From: Ramazzottius varieornatus
Lineage: Eukaryota > Tardigrada > Eutardigrada > Parachela > Ramazzottiidae
DNA length: 64,000 nucleotides
Direction of reading: 5' to 3'
Assembly (NCBI GenBank): GCA_001949185.1
Contig: BDGG01000010.1
Coordinates: 1,683,773-1,747,772 of the forward strand
The position numbers were made by a program, and so were the translations under genes. A model generated the notes under the pieces. It had not been told where the DNA came from, searched no databases, and worked only from the letters and a program-made list of their open reading frames with translations. This document shows positions 45,801-57,177 of this stretch, one piece after another. Every line of letters begins with the position of its first letter. Positions within the stretch are counted from its first letter, which is position 1.

Positions 45801-47788
45801 TATCAGTTACAGATCATGTCGAACGCTGGATTATGCGGTTTGTTAACGAGCGAACGAGATGATGAATACGGATGGGTCAAGGTTAATTGACGGCAGCCTT
45901 GTTTACACAGGGATGGATTATCCGGAATCGTGGTACCATGCTTTCACAGTGCTTCGTTGAAGGTGGGGTGCTCGAGTGGCGTCTTTTGAGGAACAACCAT
46001 GAAGGCTCTTCAAGGTCGGAGACCCAACCAGCCGTGTCAAGGTCCGTTGTCGTCGTCGCACATTTTGGTGCGTTTATAGTCGGCAGAGTACGTTGTTAGG
46101 CTATGACGGCTCCGTCGGTTCGTTGGACGTCTGGCTATTAAAGATAATTTTATTTGTTTTGAAAAGCCTTCATGTTGCGCGTCCATAACAACCAAAACGC
46201 ACGCAAGTCTCTTGAGACTTGGAAGACCTACGCGTTGAGCCGTCCATAATGTACGTCACGTCGTACGATATCTCATGCTGTTCCTCTTTGAGCATTCTAT
46301 TCGCAACGATATCTTGACAGTATTATCAAAATTCTCCTGCAAATAGCGACAGAATCACAGTGTTGAGCTCTGAACTCCTGGATATAGCCACCAGTGGTGA
46401 ACTGGGAAGAACTCATTCGTTGTGCCGCCCTGACAGTAAAATATGCCCACAGATTCGTAGTCAGTTGACACAAAAGACTGGCCTCTAATCGCCATTTAAC
46501 GTTTTTCCATTAGAGAGCAATTTTGTCGTAATCGATAACATCCCGTCGCAGAGAGCTTCCGGTCTTTCCCTGTAATTATGAGAAATCGACCAGGCGCGTA
46601 TCCAATAGGGAGGAATTAAGTACTTGCGCTACAAGGCCTTTCTTCGTTGAAGGAATATACAACACAGACCAGTGTTTCCCGTATATACGTCCTTTCATTG
46701 GTTTCCTCCTGCGTCTCTCCCGCGTAGTGAAACACTTTACAACGTCGTATTATTTCATTAATGTCTACTTAAACACGCTCGTCAGAAGCGCCGTCGATGG
46801 TATTGTCGGCACGAGCCTCTTTGCATATTCGACAGTCCTTCTCTGTAAAGCTCATTTTTCCATTCTAACATTTTACCCGTCACTGGCTGGATATTCCTGA
46901 CTATCTTGTTTTCATCTTTATAGTGATCGATTGTGACGAAGAGAACTGCGGACATTCGGAGAACTCGGTACCTTGTGGACAGTTCCGCCTGCCGTCACAT
47001 TCATTCGGCGCCAAGGGAACTCCCCGTATCAGCTTTCGTCAGCTCTCAGACAACTGCTGGACTAAACGCCGGGCTTGTTCCGAGGGTAACTTGTTGGTCG
47101 GTCCAGTCCAGAAGATTGTTCAGAACAGCTGTCCTTGTGAAATGGTCCAAGGCGTTTCTTCACATCAAACCTGCCAGAAAATAGGTCTTTCAATTCCGGA
47201 CAGCTGCTGCTTCTCGTAAGTTTTCTTTTAAATCCTTTTCCTAAATTCCACCGAAAACCGAATGTATGAAAGTTGGCAAATGGATTTACCCTGATCGATT
47301 CCCAAGTAGCGCACGCTCGCCGCCAGTAATAATGACAACGTGCGCCACTAGTGATAACGATCTGGCTGAAACCATTCGACGTCTGTTTTTAGGAATTTCG
47401 AGTTTATTCTTTCATTTTCTTCATCGTTCATAGGTGTGGCTCGGATTGGGAGAAAGATCATACAGCCTGGGCTTGTTTCGAATGTGGCGGATACGGACTC
47501 GTTCGACCTTGCATCACCTGCAACGGGAAGTGCGGGGAACTGTGGATGCGCGACCTCAAGATGGTACGTTGTTCAGTTTAGCCAACTGCTGTGCCTTTAC
47601 TTATGCTAGATATTACCGGTTGCCATGTTCTGATCGAGTTACATATTTCATTTCTTTGGCAGACACACGTGACAGGAGTGGCTAATTGGATTGGATCCTG
47701 TCCTCTTCAGCAGATCGAAGCCGGAGAACCTAGCGTGGCTCCCCATGACTCGAAAAAGTCTAATGCCGTAGTTCACGTGCAAGGTTGA
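42831..47788 (+). CDS. pino: Pinocchio-like cysteine-rich protein
   Basis: Relative of Drosophila pinocchio, a small conserved protein named from a smell-impaired mutant; its biochemical role is unknown. Exons 42831-43026, 46924-47215, 47434-47563 and 47663-47788 give 247 residues. The signature is CGSDWEKDHTAWACFECGGY, then LVRPCITCNGKCGELWMRDLKMTH and ending ANWIGSC. It is a paired CXXC zinc-ribbon-like module that matches the family closely. The N-terminal half (residues 1-160) is less conserved, with further Cys. Joins are in phase throughout. Intron 1 is 3.9 kb, by far the largest in the window, and holds a MITE copy. Confidence 0.85.
43027..46923 (+). other. 3.9-kb intron of pinocchio-like gene
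   Basis: Donor GTAAGT, acceptor CTTTATAG. A minus-strand frame at 43375-43743 is open for 122 codons without recognisable similarity. A palindromic MITE copy is at 43981. Otherwise no gene is recognised in it. Confidence 0.6.
43981..44070. mobile_element. Palindromic MITE, copy A (partial)
   Basis: GACGTGGGCAAATGAATCAA then ACCAGATTGTTGTCCCAAGT and GGCGCA, a short centre with AATAATAAGA, then an inverted CGCCACTTG. It is related to copies at 47272 and 61086. The right arm decays after CACTTG. Confidence 0.75.
47272..47384. mobile_element. Palindromic MITE, copy B
   Basis: Lies in intron 2 of the pinocchio-like gene. The left arm is GGCAAATGGATTTACCCTGA..CCAAGTAGCGCACG, the centre is GCCAGTAATAATGA, and the right arm is CGTGCGCCACTAGTGATAAC then GATCTGG. 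The arms are mutual reverse complements with scattered mismatches. Confidence 0.78.
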
Positions 47789-49407
47789 TGGATGATTGAC
47801 TTACCTAGCTGGAAGCATTCGGTTGAAAGCTTTGACTCGGATTACAAGAGTGGGCAAATGGCATTATGAAAGAGACCAAAAGGAACATGTACAGTACCAG
47901 GAAGGATCTTTTGTGGGGGAGTCACGCAAAGAAGTGAACTTGAGAGTCCTCTAGCTGCTTTTTTCATTTTTCCGTTTTTTGAGGACGCTTCTTCAGCACT
48001 TTTCTTAAATTAATTAAACGCACTTTTCTTTCTTCGAAGCTTTCGAATCATCTAATCATAAGAGGAAATTTTCAAGCAGGACTCATGTTTCATGTATATC
48101 GGTTTTTCTCCATGTTCGTCGAATCTAATCAGATTTATGGATTATCTCTTTCACGGTTCCCTAACTGAATTGAACTTTGCTAAATTGGGATTCTCCTAAG
48201 CAGCTTCTGACGTCTCAGGAACACGCTCTGTTATTATGTAAGGGGAACGACCTGATTTAGATTGCAAGCACGTGAATCTATGTAGGTAGGTTCTGACGCA
48301 CTTCCGCCTGCAACATAAGCAAAACAGACCTTGTCGCGACATCGACCAAGGTAATGAGTCTCCGATTATCTGAATTATGAACAAGTGGTCGACATCACGT
48401 AATCTTGTCGTAAACTGTGTGTAAAAGTATATTTATGGAAATCGGTAAGTGTTCTGTTGTGGAAGTGTGCTTGCGAAGTCCCTGCGTCTTTTCGATCTTC
48501 GGAATCTCCTGCAGACGTAGGCAACGAGCCGAACTCACGTCTTGGGAAAATCTGCTATGTGATCAGAGAGTTACTTTACTCTCTGATTTGACGCTGCGGA
48601 TCTTCAGTACTGGCTCGAGGAAGTGATCTGGAGGAAGTTATCAGATAAAGGTACAGGTCATACGTCTCTTAATTACTCCTCCCGATCAGATGGATCAGAA
48701 TGGAAAATTCCGCCGAGTTCGTCATCAGCGGACTTCGGCGTAAAGTACAGTCATTGTACATGCTGCATTTCCGACGGTCACTGTAAAGGTTCACCACCGC
48801 GAGCGCGTCAGTTTCATACGTACGTTATACGGTCAGTAAACAGAGATAACGAAGAACGGTCCCAGGAGAAACCACCCACTTATTACCGAATTATCGTCCA
48901 TTGAAAGGCACTTTGTACCGCACTGGCGTTTGCCTAAGGAAAAACTGTGCCATTATGCGTGCAGCGGAAAAACATTGCGGCAAGAACCAGCAGGCTCTTT
49001 AGATTTCAGGCATTCGGCATGTGATGAGGATACCAAATTGCAGGAGAAATTCTCCGTTTTAGAATACCCAAGGTTAACCTTAAAATACTGGCTTGCAGGA
49101 CTGGGATTTTCCGGTACTCGAACCTTCGCTCGAACCGAGGAGAGGCTCGCTGACTCATTTGTATAGAATTTGTAAGCAGTTACCGCCCATAGAACAGCTC
49201 GTTACCGGCGTGTGATGATCTGTCTGGGAGGTGGTAAGATCATTCCTCTAGGCCATGACACCCTCTTTCTCCTCATGTTTAATTTCTCACAGTTTCGACA
49301 GACTTCTGCTCAATGATACCGAAATATGATTTTGCCCATCCATATGTAAAAGGCCATTATGAAGATCCAATAGACCGAATGCTGTTTACGCCATGGCTGA
49401 TACATAA
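47789..49407. other. Intergenic, unassigned
   Basis: About 1.6 kb. Open fragments at 48590-48904 (LQYWLEEVIWRKLSDKG, then a Ser/Cys-containing frame) sit between splice-like sites but match nothing known. It ends at the left end of the 2.3-kb inverted-repeat element. Confidence 0.35.
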
Positions 49408-49658
49408 TAGAGAGGTTGATATTTGACTTGATCAGTGTTTAGCACAGGTTTAGCACAGTGAGCAAGCTCCGCCTCCTGGCTACACTAAACCAGCAGAGGT
49501 TGCGACTTGCACTACGCAAACTCGTGATTAGCATACCTCACGTACGTACGCGTTCGATAAATTTTTGGTTTTATTTTTCGCCTTAACATTAACTGTAGGT
49601 TTGCCGTACTTTCAGTCTTTCAGTGTGTAGTTTTCCTCGAAAATTGTAGCTGTACACC

Positions 49659-50051
49659 ATGCCTCTCCGTAGCGGTCGTGTCCTTAAGCTTCCCAGAGAA
49701 AGTTCGACAACAGTCCCTTCTAAGGACAAGAAAGAGCCCAAGAAGAAGAAGCAAGGTACAACCCCTGTTGAGCCGGCCTCAGCTGTCAGCCCTGTACGTT
49801 CGCCTTCTCCGCCGATAGTCCTCCCTTCCCCACCTGCGCCTGTTTTGCCTCTTCCCACTGCTACTGCTCAAACTATCCCCGGAGAAGAGAACATCCCACC
49901 TTCGGTTGCTTCAAAGCTGTTCAAGCGTCTCAACGCGAAAGTGACGAAAACATTGAAGATGCTGTCTCTAAGTAGCAACCACACACATGGACCAGCTCGA
50001 GCATCAAACCGGGAACGACGGAGCCAGTCGGGCATGGAAATGGACGAGTGA
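49659..50051 (+). CDS. Basic, proline-rich protein in transposable element
   Basis: 130 residues from an ATG. It begins MPLRSGRVLKLPRESS, has a lysine block (DKKEPKKKKQ), a Pro/Ser/Val-rich middle and a basic end (ARASNRERRSQSG). The composition suggests a nuclear or nucleic-acid-associated protein. No family recognised. It lies inside the 2.3-kb element and could be element-encoded or captured. Confidence 0.45.
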   Translation: MPLRSGRVLKLPRESSTTVPSKDKKEPKKKKQGTTPVEPASAVSPVRSPSPPIVLPSPPAPVLPLPTATAQTIPGEENIPPSVASKLFKRLNAKVTKTLKMLSLSSNHTHGPARASNRERRSQSGMEMDE

Positions 50052-50296
50052 ACACCTGGACGAAGGCGGAAAGAACGCTCCCTCATTCCTTGTTTGGTAG
50101 TTAGCTCTCCCTGCTATGGTTGTGCGAGATTTCCACTTCCTTTCTGGTGCCTGATCTCGGATTATAATCTCTATGTGTCAATCTCTGAAGTTAGTCTTGG
50201 TCGCTTCCACTTGCCAAAGCTTTTAGTAGTGTATTCTTATGTTTCGTTATCCTCTGACGATCGAGGAAGCCATCGACTAGATTTTCGAGGCTCAAT

Positions 50297-50415
50297 AAAT
50301 CTATCTATCTATCTAGCCAAGGCTACAGTTGACTTTTACATTGAGACTGGGAATGAAGATGCAGTTGAGCATACAGTGCAAAGCTGCAGTTGGGCATACA
50401 GTGCAAAGCTCCAGT
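50297..50415. repeat. TCTA microsatellite and short tandem duplication
   Basis: A run of (TCTA) lies at about 50298-50314. At 50363-50415 a unit of about 27 bases, GCAGTTGAGCATACAGTGCA then AAGCT, is repeated almost exactly once, with further looser copies of CTACAGTT around it. Confidence 0.6.
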
Positions 50416-50644
50416 TAACCTCAAAGTAGAGCCAAGTACCAAGGCTACAGTTAAGGGACTCACAGCAGTGACAGCACGTAGAATTCCACAAGGCTGTACA
50501 TAAAGCTACAGTTGACGGTATCGTTAGCTTCACCATGACACACTGAAAACGCATCTAATCATCCAATCGAGGCAACATTTGGGTAGCATTTGTACCTACG
50601 GCGAACTCTTTCTCACGTATCTCCAGTTCTTTCCGCCGTATCTC

Positions 50645-51336
50645 TTACTTACTCTCCTCCAGCCTGATCCGTCTCTCCTCTAGTCTGCTTTCCCATTTCC
50701 ATTTGCGTGAGATAGCAGCTTCAATATCTGCCTTCTTTTTCTTCATCTTTCCCGAGCTTTCCGAGCACCTGTCACTCTCGGTTGAAGAGTCATCATGAGT
50801 AGAGCCATCGTTATCTGCCTTCTTCCTGCTATAGATTTCCATGGCCTTCTGTCGGATCTCCTTTCTTATCTCGTTGTTCTCGAGAAGTCGCTTCTTGTTG
50901 AGAGCATGAGCTGAACCTGGCCCAGCGCAGGTGGAAGGAACGATCTTCTCGTCCGCAGCAGCTTTATCGATGTCAGCGTCACACTGTAACGCGATCAGAT
51001 TCGCCAGACCCACCTTTAGCTTGGTGACACTTTCTTTCGATCCACTCTTCCATCTTGCTTTGTAGTCGTTGGCTTGAAACTTCTTCAGTAAGTTATCGTA
51101 GTGAAGCTTGTAGCATCGCACTTCTCGCTGGAATCCGTTGAAGGCGTCCATAGCGATCTTGACATCTTTCCAGCCGGCCTGAGCGGTATTGAATATCGGC
51201 TTCTTCTCCTGGATTTCGTTACATAAAGATTCTCTTCTTCCCGACTGAAGTCCCTCCGTGGTTTACCTGAGCTGGAAGCTTCTGCTATAGACAGGTCATG
51301 AGCGTCTGACCCATCGACCGCGATCGACTCGTCCAT
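50645..51336 (-). pseudogene. Myb/SANT-like DNA-binding ORF with frameshift
   Basis: A Met start at 51336 (MDESIAVDGSD) leads to KPRRDFSREEE. A one-base frame change near 51225 is then needed to continue into LCNEIQEKKPIFN, AGWKDVKIAMDAFNGFQREV and KLHYDNLLKKFQ, the pattern of a Myb/SANT-like domain with spaced Trp residues. The C-terminus is a long charged helix (KMKKKKADIEAAISRKWKWE). The frame change could be an assembly error; otherwise the gene is inactivated. Such proteins accompany Harbinger transposases. Confidence 0.6.
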
Positions 51337-51685
51337 CGTTATCACTGATATCAAAAACTATGGAAATATACAGAAAAAGTTTTAAAGTTTCCGTTCGAAA
51401 ATTTCGAAGTCTTTCTGGAGAGTAGACAACGGTGAAAATTTACCGTGTTGCCCTAAGATTCGTGTTACCGACAGTGATTTATGCCCCGGAGAGAAATAGC
51501 TGAATTGCTATGCAAGCTCCACTAAACATCGGAATAGCGTCCCGTATGCGCTATGCAAAGTTCAGAGCTTGCATAGCATAGTGGGTTCAATCGGTTCAAG
51601 CCCGCCTCCGTGGTCTATTCCGATTGGCTCGTTGCTGTGCTAATTCTGTACTAAACACTCATCAAGTCAAATATCAACCTCTCTA

Positions 51686-52182
51686 ATAATGTAGAATCAC
51701 CATTCACCAAGTTCGTCATGGAATAGTCGAAAGATGACTCCTACGATAGTCCATGTGGTCTGCATGGGTAGGAGGAGATAGTCACACTACCTTTGACGCG
51801 CCATCATGCGCGACCCAGTTTAGACACGTAAAGCCCATTGACATGACTGTGTATAGTTTACTGTTTGCTTGTCGTTGTCAGTCTTGTCGGACTATGTGAT
51901 GCGCAAACAGAATCACTCAATTGCTGGGCTGGAAAATACTGGTTTCTAGCGACACGTTGTTGAAGTATTCTTCGTCGTCGAACGGATTCTCGGCTCTATT
52001 GGTATGTAAATGTTCCTGTTTTCTATCCTTAATCAGGCGTGACGGTGGCGGTGGCGGTGATGGAAGCTTGGCAGTTCCACGTCACGATTCACGGGGGACG
52101 ATTTTGATGTGTTTGCTCTTTTTACAGGTCTGGTCTCCATTACCTGCTCAAGGTCGCGGCTACTCGGTTTCCCCCTTCGAAA
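51686..52182. other. 5' region of profilin
   Basis: Non-coding sequence between the inverted-repeat element and the profilin start. It probably includes the profilin promoter, a 5' UTR and possibly a UTR intron ending TTTTTACAG (52121-52129). Confidence 0.45.
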
Positions 52183-52569
52183 ATGAGCTGGCAAGACTAC
52201 GTGAACAACAACCTGCTGGGCACTGGAACGTGTACTGGAGCAGCCATTGCGGGACATGATGGTAACATCTGGGCTGAAGGAGGCGACATTGCGGGACGCG
52301 TTACCCAAGCCGAACTGACCAAGATCAGCAATGCCTTCAACGACCCATCGGGCTTCCAAGCTGATGGAGTGCGGATCGGAGGGGATCGGTACATCTACCT
52401 AACCAGCGACGGTACCGTAATGCGAATCAAGAAAGGTGCTGGAGGAGCGATTATCGTCAAAACCGGACAAGCCATCATCCTGGCCACTTATAACGATACC
52501 ATCCAACCTGGCCAGTGTTCTGTCGTCGTAGAAAAGCTGGGTGACTATCTAAAGAGTGTGGGATACTAA
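52183..52569 (+). CDS. PFN: Profilin
   Basis: Profilin binds actin monomers, poly-proline and phosphoinositides, and feeds actin polymerisation. A single coding exon of 128 residues. It opens MSWQDYVNNNLLG, the poly-proline-binding N-terminal helix with the conserved Trp-x-x-Tyr. IAGHDGNIWAEG, DPSGFQADGVRIGGDRY and the C-terminal VVVEKLGDYLKSVGY are typical invertebrate profilin segments. The length is normal and there is no insertion of the vertebrate type. Any introns are in the 5' UTR. Confidence 0.97.
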   Translation: MSWQDYVNNNLLGTGTCTGAAIAGHDGNIWAEGGDIAGRVTQAELTKISNAFNDPSGFQADGVRIGGDRYIYLTSDGTVMRIKKGAGGAIIVKTGQAIILATYNDTIQPGQCSVVVEKLGDYLKSVGY

Positions 52570-52774
52570 GGGAAGGCACTCTGGATGAATGGAACATCAA
52601 AATGCACCGTGAAAGAAGTTCCCCTGATTCGTGATGATTGGCTCTGAAGTTTGAAGGCATTGATTGATGTTGGTTGCCTTATAATCTTCTTTTTTTGCAT
52701 ACTTTCTGGGTTCCATAAGGCTGTACTTCATTTTGCATTAATCTTCTCCTTCTTCGGATCAATTCCTTCTTTCC

Positions 52775-53200
52775 TCAAGAGTATTTAGCTTGCAGCTGTC
52801 GCAGTTTCTCAATTATTACATTCGCTTTTTGTGTCAGACCATGAATCGTTCCCGTAGCTTTTTGAAATGTTCCAGTAATAATTTTATTAATTCCCTCGCC
52901 TGGAGTAAGGAGTTGGCTGTAGCCGCTGTTTTCGATTCCGGGAACCTCCGATTTTGTTCTGCATAGAGAATGGACGGAGAGACCTCGTTCACTTCCTGAA
53001 TCAGGTTCTAAGACCAGAGTGGACGCAGCAGTCCAGTCTCCAGAAAAAAAGATGTCCGGTACCTGCGCAATGACGGCGAATTTCCGGATCGAGTGCAAGC
53101 GGTGTGCATCAGCTCTTCCGAGCTGCGCGTTCAGAAAGACGGGATGTTGTGCCTTGCGACAGCGATGGCTTCTGATCGCAATTTCCTGAATGACTCAGGA
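52775..53200 (-). CDS. Unrecognised small protein, C-terminal part
   Basis: A minus-strand frame open from about 53185 to the TAA at 52775. It includes SHRCRKAQHPVFLNAQLGRA, then AASTLVLEPDSGSERGL, and ends with a probable amphipathic helix (GINKIITGTFQKATGTIHGL, then IIEKLRQLQ). No Met start was found in the frame, so an upstream exon is likely, with an acceptor TCATTCAG at about 53191. It resembles small coiled-coil subunits of trafficking complexes in form only. It is head to head with IGBP1. Confidence 0.4.
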
Positions 53201-53482
53201 TTTTTGGAAAGAATTTGTCATTCCGACTTCCGGTCCATTCTAGACATCTAGTGCATCATTTCTAGAGACCATTCGTCTCAGATTCTTCAGGATTACTTTA
53301 TTACCTGCGGGCGGAGTACGCCAGATCGTCCCGGAGCTTGGGTAGCGCTTCATTGCCCTCCCAGAAGACGTGAGAACTGTTCGTCAAGTATTCCGTCCCA
53401 TAGTGGGAGCTTACCCTCATCTGCATTGGATGTCAATTTGTCATTGGTAAGACGCCTTGGACGTGAAACAGAGGCTTTGTCC

Positions 53483-54969
53483 ATGGATGCCGAATCGCTC
53501 TCAGAACTCTTTACGAAAGGACAGAAAGCTTTCCAGCGGCTAGTAGAAGGTGCGGAAGAGTCGAGCTCGGTAAGTCCAGCTAATTAACAAACTATCCTTC
53601 ATGTGTCAAGGAACCCACGGATGTGAATGTTGGAGTATTTAATTAGAGTGTATGAGGCTGACGCTCGTCATTTGCAGTCGAACGTAGAGGAGCTGATCAA
53701 GAGTTTTGAGACCCTAACGAAGTATGTGTCGGTATTAGGACTGTTCAGCAGGAATGAAAATATCGAAGAAATCGCCACCACGGACTTACGGTATGTGCAC
53801 CGTCGAACTCTTGCGCGTTTGAATATACACTTCATGCTGTGCGCTCTTTCTGTAGATTCCTCCTTCTTCCCGCGTACCTCGCGAAGCTTACATTGAGGCT
53901 GAACGATCACCGCTATGACCGCCTGGAAGCGGCGGAAGTCTACATCAGGAACTTCTTAGGTCTGTGCAAGGACTACGAGGTCCCCGGTCATGCGGCGATA
54001 CCCAAGTCCGCACTCAAACCGAACGACGCGGTAGTCGAGAATGATAATACAACAAGACTTCAAAAAACACCACAAGATCTCCTGAATGAAGCCTCGAACA
54101 AACGAGCTGCAAAGATCGCTGCACTGAAGCAAAGGATGGACCATCAGGAAACAGTGCGGGAACTCCAGCGAAGGCTCGACCAAGGCTCCGCAGACGACGA
54201 TGTCCAGGTTAGTTTGCGTCGGTAACAGATCCGTAACGAACTTTGGTTTCCTCTTTACCCAGTCGGTCACTGAAGAAGTGAAGACTTCGGCTTGCAAAGA
54301 ACCGAGTGTAGATTCTTCTTACCGTTTTGCATTTCCGTTGTAGCGCGCTTTCTATCAGAACATGATCATGAGTTGGGTTCTGGACTTACTCGAGGAACTC
54401 CCATCCATACAGGAAGAAAAGAGAATGCTGGATCATCGGAAGAAGTTGGCGAACGGCGAGCATATTGAAGAAGTGATCTCGAATGCGTCGAAGCAGAAGC
54501 GACTCGTAAGTTTGGTCATATTGACGAGCTTTTCTTCGAGCAGAATGGATCCTGGTAATGCTACATGGCATTTTCTCGTTTTTGTAGACGAAGCCCATCG
54601 TACTGGTCAAGAACGAGATACAGAAAAATGTTTTTGGGGCTGGATACCCGAGTTTGCCAACTCACACAGTCGAAGAGTTCTACCGGGAACTTGTGGAAGA
54701 AGGGGCTCTCCCAGCACCAGGCTCGAAAGCTGCTGCTTCCATGAACTATACCGGTCCGACACAAGAACAACTAGAAGCCGATGATGTTAAGAAGGAACAA
54801 GACGAAGAGAAGGACGATCCTGACTATCTGACTAATACCCGCGCGTACGATGACTGGAAGGATGGTAAGTTCTCGCTCGCTTGTACCTGACTACCACTAC
54901 GGACACAATTTGCCCCTTTTTTACCTAGAACACCGAAGGGGATGGGGCAACAGGATTGGACAAGGGTAG
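53483..54969 (+). CDS. IGBP1: IGBP1 / TAP42 (alpha4) PP2A regulator
   Basis: Alpha4 binds and stabilises catalytic subunits of PP2A, PP4 and PP6 and acts in TOR signalling. Six exons: 53483-53569, 53678-53790, 53856-54207, 54344-54505, 54588-54864, 54929-54969, giving 343 residues (human 339). The N-terminal TPR-like helical part has RFLLLPAYLAKLTLRL and RLEAAEVYIRNFLGLCKDYEV. The mid region has the basic stretch NKRAAKIAALKQR. The C-terminus shows TKPIVLVKNEI, GYPSLPTHTVEEFYRE and DDWKDEHRRGWGNR, which match the family motif closely. All joins are in phase. Confidence 0.95.
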
Positions 54970-55295
54970 AAGGTCATTTACAGCCTTCGATATTTAACGT
55001 CGAAGCTTTCGGCAGCCGTACATACAATTCTGCTCATGATCTTGTTCCGATGTGTCGCAGATGGATAAAAATACTCAATACTGGAATGCCATACAAGTAA
55101 AAAATTAAAATCTGAAATTTTTCGGTGAATAAAAGTGCGTGAAAAATACTTTAACAAAGACGGCATGAACAAACTGACAATATTGCGTATCTTATGGAAT
55201 ATCTCACAGAATAAAATCAAAATGAACATCATAAGTTTTCGTTTTGATAATTCCGACGAAACGTACTAAAAAGAAAGACTGTGATTTGGTGATGC

Positions 55296-56381
55296 CTATT
55301 TAGTTTTACTGCTTCCGGCTGGCTGATTTCCTGCCGGACCTTTAAACACAATGTCAATGGTGGTAGAATGGCACGGCCGAAAGTCCAGTTCAAAGTAGTC
55401 TATATTATTCTCTCCTTCTGGCCGCTTGAAGTAGTCCAACCCGCGACCAATCTTTATGAGCCACCCGTTATTGAACCTGAAAGCACAACAAGAAGTTCGG
55501 CATGGGAACTTCATTTTATGCGATGAGACTGGACATACCTTATTTCTCTGTCGTGCAGGGTTTCAGAGTACTGGAGAACCAGGCTTACATTGTGCCGCAA
55601 CAATCCGGCTTTCATTTCTTCCAGACGCATCATCTGTGCTGTTTTAGCTTCCGGGCTTTGCTACTAAACAAAACCACCATCCGTTTGAACCTTGTCATAT
55701 TCGTTGTCTTGAGTCATAAACTGCCGCTCTATTTCCGGTTTGAATTACCTGTCCACAGGACGTCTTCAGCCGAATAACCCTGAGCTGACGTGCGTGTTTG
55801 ACGAGAAGTGCGCAGAACCGGAGAAACATATGTATCTGTATTAAAAGATGAGGTACTTACGGAGAGTAAGTTAAATGTGGTTTTCCTCGTTGGAGAACTT
55901 ACTTGATGATTCGCACGAATATACGGATCGTCGATCTGGACCTCCGTCAGTTCCGAATCGATGTATGGTATGAAAACCGTTTCTAGCCCGTAACCCACAG
56001 CGCCGTCTTCTATAAGTATCTGCTCATGGTATCCCTGCGGCTTTTGCTTTGCATCCTCCACTTGCTTCTTTAGCAGCTCCGCTCGGTCAAGATACTGCTT
56101 GGCTCTAGCCGTAAGTGCGCTTCTCGTGTTTGCGTCTTTTGCACCTGATAAGCGATGGTATAACAGATCAACCATACCGAGGCGGGAGCTGTGTCTACGG
56201 GATATCGAGTCACATACAGTACTTACGGCAACCTACTTTTGATGCTCTTGAACAGAAGATTGATTCCCTCGGTGTACATGTTGCACGCAGCCAGAAATTT
56301 CCCTTCGCGATCGAACTGAATCGCAAGAGTCAATACCCGTGTAACATCAGGATCAACTGCATCAGCGCGGGAAGCCGCCAT
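55296..56381 (-). CDS. MITD1: MITD1, MIT-domain ESCRT-III-binding protein
   Basis: MITD1 binds ESCRT-III tails and stabilises the midbody in cytokinesis. Five exons: 56381-56237, 56144-55903, 55835-55749, 55633-55539, 55476-55296, giving 249 residues, the same as human. The N-terminal MIT domain has [20 protein letters not shown], then [13 protein letters not shown] and [19 protein letters not shown]. The C-terminal phospholipase-D-like domain begins [17 protein letters not shown] and contains [58 protein letters not shown] and [12 protein letters not shown]. Two functions in ESCRT biology (with ALIX) occur in this window, but far apart. Confidence 0.95.
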
Positions 56382-57177
56382 GGTGGCTCAGGTACCGGAC
56401 CACTCTGTGTTCCAAAACTGCAGATCACTCGACGGATGTTGGAAAGAGTACAGTGTCTGCTGCCAGATGCAAAGGCACGTCTCACGGTCTCAAGAAAAGA
56501 TGATATTCCAAGTCTCCAGCAGCTCAGCCTCTTCCCGAAGGACAACAGCACTCGGCTTTCTAATCCCAAAGGCTTCCTTCTGCCCACAGCTTATACATCG
56601 ACCGTCCGTTCACCCTTGCCCGAAGCCAGAGTCTGGAGCCTCAGAACATTCGACCTTAAACTTGGGAAGTTGGATTGTTGAGAGGTACTAGTAGTTGACT
56701 ACTGTAACTGGCTAATGGGAACAGCGATCGTCGATCAGATAAGGATAATTTAGAGACTCAGAGTCATCGGAAATTCAGATTTAGAGAACCACAACAAATA
56801 ACAATGCCGAGTTTGCCATTTTCGCCTCAATGATGAGTTTAATCTCCAATGGATATCAACGAGTTGATTGGTGCCTGCTACAAACTTGATTTAGAAGCTG
56901 ATTATTCTGCATTTCTGCTTCGAATTCTAATTTTCTGATTTCCGGTCCCAAAGATGGCCAGTATTTTATCGACATCAGCGACTCTGATATACGTCTTTAA
57001 GTAACGCGTTTGTATTGTAGAACCTATGGGACTACTGGAGGAAGATACGTGAACTGATATGCCGTTAAAGGAAGACGGGTCTTCGTCGAGGGGCTGAATC
57101 GGACTCTCTCGAGCTGACTATGCTGACATTGACTACAATCGGCTGATGGACCGTCAGACTGACCGGTACTTCCAGCG
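56382..57177. other. Divergent intergenic region, MITD1 / MTFMT
   Basis: About 800 bases between divergent starts. No gene recognised. Plus-strand open frames (56380-56691) are antisense to or upstream of MITD1 and look incidental. Confidence 0.4.

Larger units (their letters stand above)
49408..51685. mobile_element. 2.3-kb inverted-repeat element with SANT-like ORF
   Basis: The ends TAGAGAGGTTGATATTTGAC then TTGATCAGTGTTTAGCACAG match the inverted right end (TTGATGAGTGTTTAGTACAG) closely for about 50 bases. They are flanked by ATAA (49404-49407 and 51686-51689), or a 3-bp TAA/AAT reading. Inside are a plus-strand basic/proline ORF and a minus-strand ORF with a Myb/SANT-like domain. PIF/Harbinger elements carry such a second ORF and make 3-bp duplications, so this is probably a Harbinger-related element without a transposase. 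The superfamily is tentative. Confidence 0.72.

Noticed and set aside
48930-49166. Plus-strand ORF MPKEKLCHYACSGK
   Set aside because: Short, with no family features or splice context; the sequence does not behave like coding DNA.
55691-55748. A 28-base intron plus 30-base micro-exon in MITD1
   Set aside because: The 28-base segment has GT-AG ends and the micro-exon is in phase. However, splicing the same donor directly to 55633 gives a normal 115-base intron and a protein of the human length, so the simple model is preferred.
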